DNA of 64,000 bases, taken from the NCBI GenBank assembly GCA_020796225.1, contig CM036755.1, positions 64,362,049-64,426,048 of the forward strand. Direction: 5' to 3'. Position 1 is the stretch's first letter; each line of letters starts with the position of its first letter. Below, piece after piece: positions 1 to 11,214 of the stretch. The notes under the pieces are model-generated. The model worked only from the letters and a program-made list of their open reading frames with translations, had not been told where the DNA came from and made no database searches. The position numbers were made by a program, and so were the translations under genes. This DNA comes from Arion vulgaris (Eukaryota; Mollusca; Gastropoda; Stylommatophora; Arionidae).

Positions 1-387
1 AGTTGAAACCTGATGATACTATGTTTGCTGTTATAGTAAGTAATGACGTGAAATATATATAACGTTTCGAAAGAAGGACTCAAATAGTACAGTTTATTAA
101 CAAAGATCATTATAAGTTTCACAAATGAGAGAGAAATAGGAATTGTCCGAATGTCTAGTAGGTAAGTGATAACACTAATCTCATGACTAATTTATTGTAT
201 AGTTACTTTGTTCATCTGTTTGTCTTCTTCTTCTTCTTGACTTGAGAAGTTTTATTAAAGGTTTATATCTTTAAGTGGATTACCATTCTCATGTTCCATT
301 TCATGTTCCTTTTTTTAAAATTAAATTTCCGTAGTTTCATATGAGTCATTTCAAAAAATGATTCATTCTTTCATAGGATGCTCTTCT
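1..387. other. No gene seen
   Basis: AT-rich sequence without a usable reading frame, recognisable exon or repeat family. It leads directly into a short tandem array. Confidence 0.6.
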
Positions 388-585
388 AATGGATTAAGTC
401 TTACGAATGGATTAAGTCTTACGAATGGATTAAGTCTTACCGAATGGATTAAGTCTTACCGAATGGATTAAGTCTCACGAATGGATTAAGTCTTCGAATG
501 GATTAAGTCTTACCGAATGGATTAAGTCTTACCGAATGGATTAAGTCTTACCGAATGGATTAAGTCTTACCGAATGGATTAAGTT
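388..585. repeat. 18-19 bp minisatellite, about 11 copies
   Basis: Head-to-tail copies of CGAATGGATTAAGTCTTAC, differing mainly by one C in the CC/C step and by two shortened copies. The single-base length differences look like homopolymer errors as much as real variation. Confidence 0.95.
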
Positions 586-730
586 CATCGGTTATAGCTT
601 CTTCTGCGAGACCTGTGTTGAATCCACGCTAGATCAAGGATTTGTTTCTGTTAGTGGTAGAAAGAAATCCTAATCTGAACAACTTCGACGCTGCACTAGC
701 CATGGACTATTAAATTCCAGTTCTTGTCCC

Positions 731-1405
731 ACCTTAACTACACCGCTCTAAAATATATTTCATCTTTCATAACGCTTGCGATATTGAGTAATGTCTTAAC
801 TACACCGCTCTAAAGCGATACTCATGCAGTAATGACTTCACTACACCGCTCTAAAATCTAACTATGCAGTAATGACTTAACTACACCGCTAAAATCTATA
901 CTCATGCGTAATGACTTAACTACACCGCTCTAAAATCTATACTCATGCAGTAATGACTTAACTACACCGCTCTAAAATCTATACTTCATGCAGTAATGAC
1001 TTAATACACTCGCTTATATATACTTCTGCGTTGACTTCTCACCTCTAAAATCTTCTTGCGTTGTTAATACACCGCCTAAAATCTATACTTCTGCAGTAAT
1101 GACTTAACTACACCGCTGTAAAATCTATACTTCATGCAGTAATGACTTACTACACCGCTCTAAAAATCTATACTTCATGCAGTAATGACTTAACTACACC
1201 GCTCTAAAAATCTATACTTCATGCAGTAATGACTTCACTACACCGCTCTAAAATCTATACTCATGCAGTAATGACTTAACTACACCGCTCTAAAAATCTA
1301 TACTTCATGCAGTAATGACTTAACTACACCGCTCTAAAAATCTATACTCATCAGTAATGACTTACTACACCGCTCTAAAAGCGATACTTCATGCAGTAAT
1401 GACAG
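731..1405. repeat. 42-43 bp minisatellite, about 16 copies
   Basis: Tandem units containing CTTAACTACACCGCTCTAAA and then CTATACTCATGCAGTAATGA. Copies around 1005-1090 are heavily shortened, while copies on both sides are nearly identical. This pattern fits poor consensus quality better than gradual decay. Confidence 0.93.
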
Positions 1406-1738
1406 GATTCATTCTTTCAACTTTCGAACTTCCTCATCTCTCTATATCTCTTTCGCTTCTTTCATCTTTCATAATTTCTTGGGTGTTTTTTTTAAAGCAA
1501 AAGAAAAAGAGACGATAGCGATTTATTGCGTTAGGATGAGAACAGAAAGAAAGATGCATGAGACAGGCGATGCAGTGGACACAACAAGGATATGAGAAAA
1601 AATGGAAACCTAGAGGCACACAGAGAAGAACTTTTGAAGCAGAGTTCAAAGACATGCATACGACTAGATCTGAGGTAGAAAGAAAGACACGAACAAACTG
1701 AGCAAACTGAACAACACATTTTTGGGTGATGCTTTATA
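1406..1738. other. No gene seen
   Basis: Contains only short chance frames on the minus strand, rich in Phe, Ser and Cys, without domain features. The right edge joins an L-A retroelement copy. Confidence 0.5.
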
Positions 1739-2321
1739 TGATTGCACAGGAAATGTTAAAAAGAAATTATGATACGAATTGTCAAAGCAACATCAGCTTT
1801 TAAAAGTCTAAATAAAATATGGAACTGCAAGTTATATAGTTTTAAAACTAAATTAAGAATTTTCAATTCAAATGTTGTATCAATCCTAACATATGCCAGC
1901 GAGAATTGGAAAATGACTAAAGATATAGAAAGCAAGTTGAATGCATTTGAAAATAGATGTCTGCGAAAAATAATGAATATAAAATGGGACGAATTCAGGA
2001 GAAGTGATGAAATCATAGAAATGTCTGGTCAACCACTAGTATCAACTGTTATAAGAATGAGAAGATGGAGATATGTTGGGCACACCTTGAGGAGAAATGA
2101 TCAAAGAATATCAAAGCAGGCATTGAAGTGGGATGCAAAGGTTTCACGAAAGAGAGGACGACCTAGCTTGACCCTGAAACGAACTTTCCTGAGAGAGGCA
2201 ATAAATTTCGGTCTTATTTCCATGGAAGAGATTAAGCTAATTGCCCAGGAACGAGCGGTATGGAGAAATTGCCTGCAGGACCTATGTAATTGATAACGGT
2301 ACGAGAGGTATTATTATTAGT
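1739..2321 (+). mobile_element. LINE L-A, 5'-truncated 3' end
   Basis: An uninterrupted frame (1769-2293, 174 residues, real stop) encodes the region after the reverse transcriptase of a non-LTR retrotransposon: a YASENW segment, a basic VGHTLRRND segment, an RKRGRPSLTLKR segment and a final AVWRNCLQDLCN. The DNA ends with a TTA-rich tail after GGTACGAGAGG, as do the other L-A copies. It has lost its endonuclease and polymerase. It is nearly identical, in inverted orientation, to the copy at 3602-4145. The clade assignment is open. Confidence 0.85.
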
Positions 2322-2424
2322 GACCCTTGGCGCGACGAGAACTGATAAATGTCTTGGTTTTTTTTCCTTTCAATGCACAAAACAAGACATTTGCATTGTA
2401 TCATTTGCTTGATAATATTATGTT

Positions 2425-2895
2425 ATGCGAACGACGTCATGGCACATTGAGCATTCCCATGCGTGCTCCGTCCTCCTCTGCCAGCAGCCGTCCCAATCTC
2501 CACTTGCTCACCGTACCCATGAGAAGTTGATAAGTATATTTTCTCTCTCTACCACGAAGACGATACTATCTGGCATGTCCAAACTTAACTCTTGATTCTC
2601 GCAATCGGGCCAGTTTCTGAGACTCGCCCATATCACATAAATGAAGGCGTACCGCATTGATAACATCGGCTCTGTCCATACTTCTGCCCGCTTGAGTCGG
2701 GACATTGTTTACAAGATAGTCAGCACGTTCGTTACCTTGCACTCCAGTATGTATTTGCTTTGATAAAAACTGTTTAGTCGAAACGTTATTGTTTCTGGCT
2801 TTTGCGCTTTGTAAAATTACCTTATGTCTCATTGTTTCGCTATTAGTATATAGTATTACTACAGTTGACCATTTTATTGATAATGCGTTTAGCAC
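2425..2895 (-). mobile_element. LINE L-RH remnant, RNase H end
   Basis: The minus-strand frame 2566-2895 contains GVQGNERADYLVN, the signature around the last catalytic Asp of LINE-type RNase H, followed by SMDRADVINAVRLHLCDMG. Downstream (2425-2565) lies the C-terminal tail seen better at 25800. It is frameshifted and non-functional. Confidence 0.8.
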
Positions 2896-3507
2896 CTAAT
2901 TGTGTTCTGTAATGTTCTTTCATAAGATGACCATCGACTCACTACTGCGAAATACACAGACCAGGTCCTAAAACAACATGTCAATCAACTCAATATTCAG
3001 AGCTATTGACAACACCAGAAACGTCTACCAATCGTGACACAGAACAGACTTCAATAATATGAACACGTGACCAGACATCTTCAGTCGTTATTAAATTATT
3101 CATTAAGTAATTCTAGAAGCAAGCAGGAAACTAGACAGACACTAACAGACTAGATAGATAGTCTAATAGCATACAAGATGGCAGATCTCATTGTAATTGG
3201 AAGTCCACATCAGACATATGTATTAAATAAAAACCCGCTTTCAGATCATGGGAAAATAAGTCAAGGAACTCTTTTTCATACCTCGAGACATATTGGGTAA
3301 TATGGTATTAGGTATGTACTTTTCAATGACCGTTGGTACACGATGGGTTAACAGCTAACATCCCATCGGTGTAACTTATTTTGTTAAAATTACTAACATA
3401 TGCACACCACCCATTAAAAAAATAGTTCGTGTGTTCTACGCCCCTGCTTGTTATCTGTTAAACATTGGGCAGAAGACTAAGAGCAGATCCGCCACTGAAT
3501 TAGGAAC
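2896..3507. other. No gene seen
   Basis: Ordinary AT-rich sequence between two transposable elements. No exon, RNA gene or tandem repeat was recognised. Confidence 0.5.
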
Positions 3508-3515
3508 GTCTAGAC

Positions 3516-4883
3516 CATCGGTTCCCAAACCTTTTCCACCCACCGCCCACTTTGCAGAACATAAACTTTGTAACGCCCCTCCACATTATAAGTTTGCCAA
3601 CTATTAATACCTCTCGTACCGTTATCAATTACATAGGTCCTGCAGGCAATTTCTCCATACCGCTCGTTCCTGGGCAATTAGCTTAATCTCTTCCATGGAA
3701 ATAAGACCGAAATTTATTGCTCTCTCAGAAAGTTGTTTCAGGGTCAAGCTAGGTCGTCCTCTCTTTCGTGAACCCTTTGTATCCCACTTCAATGCCTGCT
3801 TTGATATTCTTTGATCATTTCTCCTCAAGGTGTGCCCAACATATCTCCATCTTCTCCTTCTTATAACAGTTGTCATTAGTGGTTGACCAGACATTTCTAT
3901 GATTTCATCACTTCTCCTGAATTCGTCCCATTTTATATTCATTATTTTCGCAGACATCTATTTTCAAATGCATTCAACTTGCTTTCTATATCTTTAGTCA
4001 TTTTCCAACTCTCGCTGGCATATGTTAGGATTGATACAACATTTGAATTGAAAATTCGTAATTTAGTTTTAATACTATATAACTTGCAGTTCCATATTTT
4101 ATTTAGACTTTTAAAAGCTGATGTTGCTTTGCCAATTCGTATCATAAGTTATTTTTAACATTTCCTGTGCAATCAAAATTGCTACCCAAATAGGTGAACT
4201 GCTCTGTTATTTTTATCATTTTAGATTCCAGTGTGATATCTGTTTTACTTGCCATAGGTGTCTTCATTATATTTGTTTTTCATAGCTTATCTGCAGTCCA
4301 ACTTTTGATGCTATAGATGACAAGTTGTCTGTTTTCTTTGCATATCTTGGTTGTTTCTACTTAACAAGGCAATATCATCTGCAAAATCCAAATCTTCTAG
4401 TTGACTATTTTCTACCCAATCGATGCCAGTTTCGCCCTGCAACATTTTCGCATCACCCAGTCAATGGCCACTCCAAACAATAGCGGAGATAGAATACAGC
4501 CTTGCTTTACTCCGGTTTCAACCATAAACCAGTCGCTGTGTCCACCATCAGTGCGAACTGCACACTGTGAACCATCATAGAGGCTCTTTATAATGTTTAT
4601 TATTTTGTCTGGTATTCCATAGCATCTCAGAATATTCCACAGAGATATTTTCATAAGACGGACATAAGATGAATAAAAATTCAGAATTCAAATTGTAAAT
4701 GATTATTCAATCGCAAAATCACAAAAAATTTTGTATTTAAAAATATATGTTAATAATTTCTTCTTTAAGGAGCCACCGTCGCCTGAACGCCCCCCAATGT
4801 TTCTGAACCCACTATCGACCCCCTTCCTTGAAGGCTTCAGCATCCACTGGGTGGGCAATACCGCCCCACTTTGAGAACCTACG
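3516..4883 (-). mobile_element. hAT MITE split by a LINE, 8-bp TSD
   Basis: Bounded by perfect 8-bp direct repeats GTCTAGAC at 3508-3515 and 4884-4891. The ends match the inverted termini of the 452-bp MITE at 36727 (CATNGNTTCCCAAAC at one end, a CAAAGTGGGG-type end at the other), in reverse orientation. About 1.05 kb of L-A LINE (3602-4652) is inserted inside. The TA centre of the TSD fits the Buster group of hAT transposases. Confidence 0.85.
3602..4652 (-). mobile_element. LINE L-A, nested in a hAT MITE
   Basis: Longest L-A copy in the window. On the minus strand, 4412-4654 encodes a reverse transcriptase core piece with GVKQGCILSPLLF, the palm/fingers motif of non-LTR polymerases. The region 3625-4145 gives the C-terminal tail in two frames, with a one-base shift near 3950 where a run of A is one shorter than in the 1739 copy. 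The catalytic FADD box lies in a damaged part. The 3' end abuts MITE sequence at 3602. Confidence 0.87.
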
Positions 4884-5171
4884 GTCTAGACACTTGTCAA
4901 ATCAAACATCAATTCGAATTGTGTTTTTTTGTTGGCTGCAATTCGCAATGTTTGTGTGCACTAGGGCAGTAATTTTCTGATCAAACCAGTACTACTAAAT
5001 GTCAACGTGACTAATCTCAACTGTTTCAATTGCACTTAATGATGTTACTGAATCTAGTATCAACTAAACGTAACAATGTTTGATCAGTCGTCCAGTATTG
5101 ACAGGTGTCAAACCTAATAGAAAAAGTAATCAAAGGGCAGATGAGGCTGTCAGATACGTATTCTTCTCCTT

Positions 5172-5400
5172 TCTTGATCAATTGATTGATTGGACCATCA
5201 TCACTGCACTTCAGTGATTAACCATGTGTTCTCCGATCAGTTTCTTATACAGGAAGATCTCAGCTGCAGTGCACGTACTCTCGTAGCACCGGCGAGGCCC
5301 CATGTAATTTTGAAGATATGTTGTAGGAATTTTATTTTGAGTTTTTTTTTCTAATAAATTTTGCCTGTTCTCCTTTCCTTGTGAAACATAGGACATTGAC
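5172..5400 (-). mobile_element. SINE S3, truncated
   Basis: Left edge is the ATTG/TCAA repeat tail, then ACCATCATCACTGCACTTC and AGGAAGATCTCAGCTGCAGT, all shared with the full-length copy at 28918-29372. The tRNA-like head is missing or unrecognisable. Confidence 0.8.
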
Positions 5401-5488
5401 AGTTGCCCCCACTTTCCACGGTCTCTGACCGTTATCTGTTCCTGCTTTCCATGATAATCCGACAACCTTCAATATCTCATTTTAACCC

Positions 5489-5690
5489 GCCTGCCCAGCG
5501 TGTTTGTAGCGCGTTAGACGACGGGTGACAAGCCCCTGTCCCGTGCGGTTCAATTCCGGGCCTGGCAGAAAAGCAACAGGTTCTCCAGATTTACAGTGTT
5601 CGTGGCACCGAATTGAAGGATTACGATATACATGGCACCGAGCCGAAGAGCTGAAAGCTCAAGTCATTCTGGATCTACAAAAAAATATAA
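5489..5690 (+). mobile_element. SINE S5, tRNA-derived
   Basis: Starts GCCCAGCGTGTTTGTAGCGC, with an A-box-like TAGCGCGTTAGACG and a B-box GGTTCAATTCC 40 bases later, then a body containing GGCACCGA repeats. Copies recur at 51925, 53764 and 58442 on the minus strand. Confidence 0.82.
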
Positions 5691-5959
5691 TGTTATTACT
5701 TACTAGCCAGTTCTTCGTACAGAGAATAACCCTTTTACAGTTACATTTGTTATCCTTTTCCGCTGATCTTCCAAGTCGTTCCTCATTTAGCTTCCTCATC
5801 AATCACCTTTCCACTCTTCCGACGCTTGCAAAAGTTTTTAAAAAGTAAAGGAACCCTTTTATACCTCGTGGTATATAGAGCAATACAGTGTTAGACCTGT
5901 ATCGTTCATTGAGCGCCGGCACACGTTGTGTGATGTGGTCAGCATCACGTCGGCCGCCT

Positions 5960-6115
5960 TTACTTTCCCAGAGCATGTCTGGTACCTAATTCAGGCTGGG
6001 TCGACCTGAGAACCGTCGCTGTCGGGAAAAATTGGACGCCCTCTGCTGGGGTTGAACCCGGACCACCAGCCTTTGAGAAGCGAGTTCACTATAACAACTA
6101 CGCTAATCCTAGAAC
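5960..6115 (-). mobile_element. tRNA-like SINE head
   Basis: The reverse strand reads GGATTAGCGTAGTTGTTATA as an A-box region and GGGTTCAACCCC as a B-box. It belongs to a different SINE from S1-S5 and only one copy was noticed, so it is a weaker call. Confidence 0.5.
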
Positions 6116-6465
6116 ACAATCCCCTACTACAGGTGGGGCATACATGATCAAGGTTAGACATGTGCATGTTGTGTGTTCTGTCTTTTCGCGCAGCTCGTTT
6201 TCTATGTGCCTCAACAACACGATGATTCTCAGCTATGCGTGTTCCTCTTGTGTTGTTACAGCACCACATTAGACGATCTTGCGCAAGGGATTCCCAGCAT
6301 GTGGTGTCTATATCGAAACATTTCAAAGACAATTTTAGAGTGTCTTTGAAGCGTTTTTTTTGTGTCCACCAGCAGAACGTCTGCCCCCTTCAAGTTCGCC
6401 ATACATCAACTGTTTGACACGTGATACATCGGTAAGGAACACTATCATTGATTTATTAAATTTGT
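6116..6465. other. Unassigned; one minus-strand frame
   Basis: A minus-strand frame over 5991-6332 runs through this stretch but shows no known domain and overlaps the tRNA-like head. It is probably dead repeat sequence. Confidence 0.35.
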
Positions 6466-6469
6466 GAAG

Positions 6470-6655
6470 CAGATTGATTGATTGATATGGTCATCATCAT
6501 TGCACTTCGATGAGTAACCATGTATGCTCCAATCTCTTTTTTACACAGGAAGATATCAGCGACAGTGCACGAACGCCCTAGCACCGGTGAGAGTCCAGGT
6601 GTAATTTGGTAGATGGTGAAAATATTTTATAGAAATTCATTAGAACATCATCCAT
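6470..6655 (-). mobile_element. SINE S3, truncated
   Basis: Repeat tail GATTGATTGATATGG, then TCATCATCATTGCACTTCGA and an AGGAAGATATCAG segment shared with the other S3 copies. Confidence 0.8.
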
Positions 6656-7062
6656 AAAATGCTATTTTCTATCAGGGTAGCGACCCTTAGACGACCTACC
6701 CTCCCGGGTTGTTGAGCGTCATCTACCCAGGTTACCGGTCTTTATTTGGACTACTAGGTTTGCCTGCCGTCCAGATTTGTGTACGGTTTACTCCGCTAGC
6801 CTTTGATTGTCCCCAATCTAACTACAAGGCACTAGTAGGCATTCGGTTTCATATGCTCGTCTAAACCATTAGATGGGTTGCCTGTATGAAGTTGAATGTC
6901 AGTTGGAGTTCCTCGAGAGTTCCCTATAGCTTGCTCTGCAAGCTTCGTTCATGAGGTCGTGTTTCATTTTGTTGGTATGTATTTATGCTCCTTGTTTGTT
7001 TTGTGGTATCATGATTCTATCAAAGTTTACAAATTAGTTTTCATGAACTCTCTCCCCAATAG
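6656..7062. other. Intron or upstream region of TMCC
   Basis: No repeat family or coding signal recognised. It ends in the acceptor CTCTCCCCAATAG before the first recognised TMCC exon. Confidence 0.5.
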
Positions 7063-7204
7063 TTGGACAATGGAAGCGATACAGGAACAGATGAAGTTGA
7101 TGGCGGAGAGGGCAGTACCAGAACTAAACAGATCATGGAAACCCTTCAAGCAAAAATACAGAAAACTAAAGAGGCTATCAAGAAAGAACAGAATACAAAA
7201 GAAG
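7063..7204 (+). CDS. TMCC: TMCC-family protein, exon a (first coiled coil)
   Basis: First recognised exon, 47 codons plus one base, opened by a CCCCAATAG acceptor and closed by a weak GTTGGT donor. It encodes an acidic Gly/Asp/Glu linker and then the start of the first coiled coil, RTKQIMETLQAKIQKTKEAI, corresponding to the TMCC1 segment that begins RTKAAI. The single base left over pairs with two bases of the exon at 14364 to make an Ala codon, keeping the frame. TMCC proteins are ER membrane proteins; human TMCC1 acts at ER-endosome contacts. Exons further upstream are outside the window or too divergent to see, so the N terminus is missing. Confidence 0.9.
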
Positions 7205-7211
7205 GTTGGTT

Positions 7212-7330
7212 ACATGTTATATAGAATAAATACTTAGATAAGACCACTACTATAATATGAGCAGATCGCTAGACATGTTATATAGAATAAATACTTAGAT
7301 AAGACCACTACTATAATATGAGCAGATCGC
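7212..7330. repeat. 58-bp direct duplication
   Basis: Two nearly identical 58-base copies (7212-7269, 7273-7330), each ending GAGCAGATCGC, lie just after the exon donor. SINE S1 then inserted into the second copy. Confidence 0.9.
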
Positions 7331-7576
7331 CATGAGTCCGGAGCCCAAGGTAGCAAAGAATGGTACCACTGCGACCTACAGTGCATGTCGTAAGAGACGA
7401 CTGATGTAGGCCTAGGATGCTACTCTAGTAAATAAAAATCAGCGCAGAAATCGAATGTGCTGGCCTACTTATAAACGCATAGCTGGCACAACGTGCAATC
7501 GCTCTTAGGCTCAGATCACATACAAATCACACAGAGTGGTTGACAGGTGGTCGATATGGAGCATTCAAAGAAGAAG
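7328..7576 (+). mobile_element. SINE S1, full length, 12-bp TSD
   Basis: Flanked by ATATGAGCAGAT at 7316-7327 and 7577-7588. Contains the core GCATGTCGTAAGAGACGACT, the segment GCATAGCTGGCACAACGTGC and a GAA-rich 3' tail. The long, clean TSD and A/G-rich tail indicate LINE-machinery insertion. Confidence 0.92.
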
Positions 7577-7588
7577 ATATGAGCAGAT

Positions 7589-7844
7589 TAGAAAAGTTGT
7601 CATTCTGCACAATAGAACAGGACACAATCGACTCCGCAGCCACATGTATACAAAATTTAAGACTGGCAACTCAGCCATGTGTACATGTGGACAGGCACAT
7701 CAGACTGCAAAGCATATACTTCAAGACTGCCCTGAATATGATATATTGAGACATACTCACTCTCCTAATGAAACAACACTGGACAGAAAACTATACAGAC
7801 CTCTGTGTGAGCTACAAAAGACAGTAAAGTTTCTTCTCTCTTGA
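7589..7844 (+). mobile_element. LINE L-Z C-terminal tail
   Basis: Encodes RTGHNRLRSHMYTKF, then CTCGQAHQTAKHILQDCPEY, the Zn-binding-like CxCG...H...C tail common at the end of LINE polyproteins that carry RNase H, and a real stop. The upstream part is missing because the S1 insertion sits at its left edge. A broken relative is at 57140-57420. Confidence 0.82.
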
Positions 7845-7849
7845 TCACC

Positions 7850-8168
7850 GCCCAGACCGATGTACCAGATCTCCCCATAAATTCTATTCATGTGAAATCT
7901 GATTCATGCAGTCTTAGCATTGGTGTGTTTTACGTCACATCTTCAGCACCATTTGGAGCTCTGGTGCTTATCCTTGGCGATGTGTCCGGTTTCAGCCAGC
8001 GTTTACTCGGTTCGCTCTCCGTTCTTTATCCATCTAGTGTTTTTTATGGTGTGGGGTAGCTAATCCCACCCCAACCTTCTTAGTCGCCTCTTATGACATG
8101 CGTGGCAGGTAACAGTGGTTCTATTCTTTACACCCAATTTGTGCCCCGGTAACCACTCGGGCGGTAAA
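7850..8168 (-). mobile_element. SINE S2c (S2 head, different body)
   Basis: Read on the minus strand: head CGCCCGAGTGGTTACCGGGG, then GAATAGAACCACTGTTACCT, core GCATGTCATAAGAGGCGACT, and then a body with GGACACATCGCCAAGGATAA and CACCAGAGCTCCAAATGGTG that S2 lacks. It links the S2 head with the partial copies at 17010, 40685 and 47050. Confidence 0.82.
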
Positions 8169-8394
8169 GTATGTTCAAGAGATAACGTTGAATATATAAA
8201 CAATATTTCAAGCGAACGAAAGGAAGGAAAGATACTTAAAGATATGTGCTTAATCTTCATTGAAGGTTGAAAGAAACTACACTCATGCGTGCATGCTGAG
8301 TGAAGTATGATCCGAAAGGTGGAGGCTGGTTCGGTGCGCAGGCAATGAACTGAATCACTGCAGGCGTCAACAATTTGCAGAATTACACTTGTCT

Positions 8395-8550
8395 TTGTTC
8401 GGGGGCACATGGGTGTCGTTGACAGTGAGAGAGCAGACAGGCTGGCTAGATCTGCCGCCATATCAGAGGGCCAGCCAATGGACAGAGCTGACATCTTGAA
8501 TGCCCTCATAGAGCGTGGCCGCAGAGAAGCCCTTCATCAACCAAAAAAAC
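8395..8550 (+). mobile_element. LINE L-RH, left half (RNase H)
   Basis: Plus-strand translation gives GHMGVVDSERADRLARSA and MDRADILNALIERGRREALH, the RNase H tail region. The element breaks off at 8550 where a hAT MITE begins and resumes at 12472, after two hAT insertions totalling about 3.9 kb. Confidence 0.8.
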
Positions 8551-8832
8551 CATGGGTTCCCAAAGTGGCGTGACCTCCAGTGGCGCTGATACCTTCCAGG
8601 GGCGATAGTGTGTCCAAAAACATTTCGGGGAGTTTTTTTCTGTGATTTTGCGATTGAATAATCATTAAAAATATGAATTCTGCATTTTAATTCATCTTAT
8701 GCCGTCTACCGATCCATTTTTCATAAATTTTCTATTTAATGTATATAAACATTAAAAAATTGACCATGTATGACAGAAATATATATTCAATTTTCTATGT
8801 AACGTGAAAATAGAGCATGTGTATGTGTGTGT

Positions 8833-8883
<51 letters not shown>

Positions 8884-9003
8884 GGAGAGGGGTTGATTCG
8901 AAACTGTATATAGATGGAGTGCGTTAAAAGCTCTGTAAAAGTAACTTATAATGAAGGTTTTATCGTGCAAAGTGGGCTGGGCTGAAAAGTTTGGGAATCT
9001 ATG
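8551..9003 (+). mobile_element. hAT MITE, 453 bp
   Basis: Starts CATGGGTTCCCAAAGTGGCG and ends AAAGTTTGGGAATCTATG, matching both ends and the length of the 452-bp MITE at 36727. A TA microsatellite (8832-8880) lies inside. The left 8-bp flank is degenerate against ATCTAAAC on the right. Confidence 0.85.
8832..8880. repeat. TA microsatellite
   Basis: About 23 uninterrupted AT/TA steps inside the hAT MITE. The 36727 copy has only a short TATATATATG at the same place, so the run expanded after insertion. Confidence 0.97.
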
Positions 9004-11063
9004 ATCTAAACCAGTGTTTCCCAACCTTTTTTGTGCCATGCCCCACCAAAGCCTTTAAAAATGTGTATGCTTCCCCTTCCCTTCCTATGTAACATATACA
9101 AAAAAATGTATTTTCTAAAAATTGAATTGTTCACTGAAGAAACTTATATATAGGTTTTAGGAAGAAATCACTAGGAAATTGTTGAGGAAAAACAGTATGT
9201 AAAATTTCAAAACATATAATGGAGAACAGAAATTCAAGTACGAAATAATTTTAATGATATATTTTTCTATATTATTTTGATTATTAGTAACTATTTATTA
9301 CTTACACTTAGTGAGATCCTTGCATTGATAGAAGCTGCAAAGAAATTTTATGTTAGGTTCCAATTTAGTTAGCTTCAGTCTCAAGTCTCCCATTGTGTTA
9401 TTCAACCAATTTCTTTTTTTAGCAGCAAATGAGTTATGGCAATAAATCCACATTCAGTTAAATATGAAGATAGAAATGGTAATACGTTTTCTTGCACATT
9501 TGGTTGAATTTGTATATTTGATTTCTGTTTCCTCACAAAGCCATGCATCGCTCCTTTTATATTAAATGAAGTTTTAACTGACTCATCATTTTGCATATCT
9601 GCGAGTTCTTCTTGATACTGCATATTTGAAATAGACAAATCCACTAACATTGACTGCAATCAATTTGTTTCAAATCAGAAAATCTTTCTTTAAATCAGCC
9701 GATAGAATTTTCAGATGATCGACAATAACAAGTATTAGTATAGCGGTATCAGTCACTTCACATTTCTGGAGCCAATGAAACGCTTCAAAATGTTTGTTGC
9801 AAATATATTTCTGACATAGTTCAATAAAGGTAATAAAACCAAATATCTTAGCTTTTCCATCAACAAGAGTTTTATTTTTCCTTGAAGGTGGTTATTTAAT
9901 GTATTTTGTTTTTCATTCAAAGATATCGGCTTAACTCACAAATGCTTTACTATCGACCGTTAACAGATACTTTATTTCAGGTTTGTCGCTTTAAAAAATC
10001 ACTAAAGAGTATCAAATTGCTTAAAGAGTATCAAATAGTTCCATAAATATTGTCAAGCAGTTCCCTTTCAAGAGCCATCTTACTTCAGTGTGAAGTAAAA
10101 GTCTCACATGATCTGTATTTTGTTCTTCACAAAATAGCATGAAGAGACGCTCACATTTGGCATACGATTTAATAGCATTGATACACTTTATAACAGAATT
10201 TAGTACTTTGTTTAGAACAGGTGAAATATTTTTAGCTACCAAATTTTCCCTGTTAATAATACAATACAAAAAGCATTTCTGGATTCTCATCTTTCAGCAA
10301 TTTTAAGCAGCCATTTTTCTTGCCTATCATATTATTAGTACCATCTGTGGAACAAGATATTATATTTTTCATTGGTATATTATGACATATAAGTAATTTT
10401 TAGCTTATTATATACATCTTTGGAGGTAGGGTGCTTTCTAATGATTTACAGAACAATATTTCTTCAGCAAAATCCCCATTATCAATATATCTTGTGTAAG
10501 TTATCAATACTACTTATCAACACTGCCTCTCAAAGTTGATTCATCAATTTGCACTGATAATTTTCTTGTTTTCAGCTTTTCAACAAGTTGTATTTCAATA
10601 TCTCCATTCATTTTGTCTATTCTATTGCTAACAGTATTGTTAATGAGTGACACAGCTTTCACCTCTTGGTCATCTTTTTCCAGAACCGTTTTAAGAAATG
10701 ATGATATTGATGGTTTGATTAAATTCTCTCCTATATTATGATTTTTCTCGCATTTAGCAATGAGTAAGGAAATTTGATAACTAGCCACAAGAGTACGATT
10801 GACAGCTGCAGTATGAGCAGTAAACAGGGACTTTAATGTTGCTCTTTTTCAAAATTTGTCTTTAAAGTTTGAAAGTAATTCAAATCTGACATAATATGAG
10901 CACTATGTTTCACCTTCAAATGCTCTTCAAGACGAAATATTCACAAAACAGACGAGACTGCAGTAAAACTATTTGATTGGCAAAACACGTAATCACAAAG
11001 TACTGTAGTTTTACAAATTACAAAAACAATTACAAAATACAGCAACGTTTCGACCAACAAGGC

Positions 11064-11200
11064 CTTTATCAAGCAAACGAACAACAGGAGTGACAAAAAT
11101 TTAAAAATTGATTTTCCAGATTTTCATTAGAAACGTTTGTTTTTGGTCGTCCATTTGTTTTTTAAATTTGTCACTCCTGTTGTTCGTTTGCTTGATAAAG
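11064..11200. repeat. Inverted repeat, arms about 43 bp
   Basis: CTTTATCAAGCAAACGAACA at 11064 is mirrored by the reverse complement ending at 11200, separated by about 50 bp. The arms extend through a TGACAAA...TTTAAAAA segment. It is located inside the dead hAT element. The neighbouring CAACGTTTCGACC suggests a piece of another repeat. Confidence 0.85.
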
Positions 11201-11214
11201 ACCTTGTTCTTCAC

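Noticed and set aside
370..600. CRISPR-like array
   Set aside because: Direct repeats are contiguous with no spacers, and the DNA is animal nuclear.
5991..6332. 113-residue minus-strand protein
   Set aside because: Overlaps a tRNA-like SINE head and shows no domain or splice context.
9402..10788. Functional host gene of ZBED5 type
   Set aside because: Fragments are separated by stops and frameshifts and lie between hAT termini with target duplications, so this is a dead transposon and not a domesticated gene.
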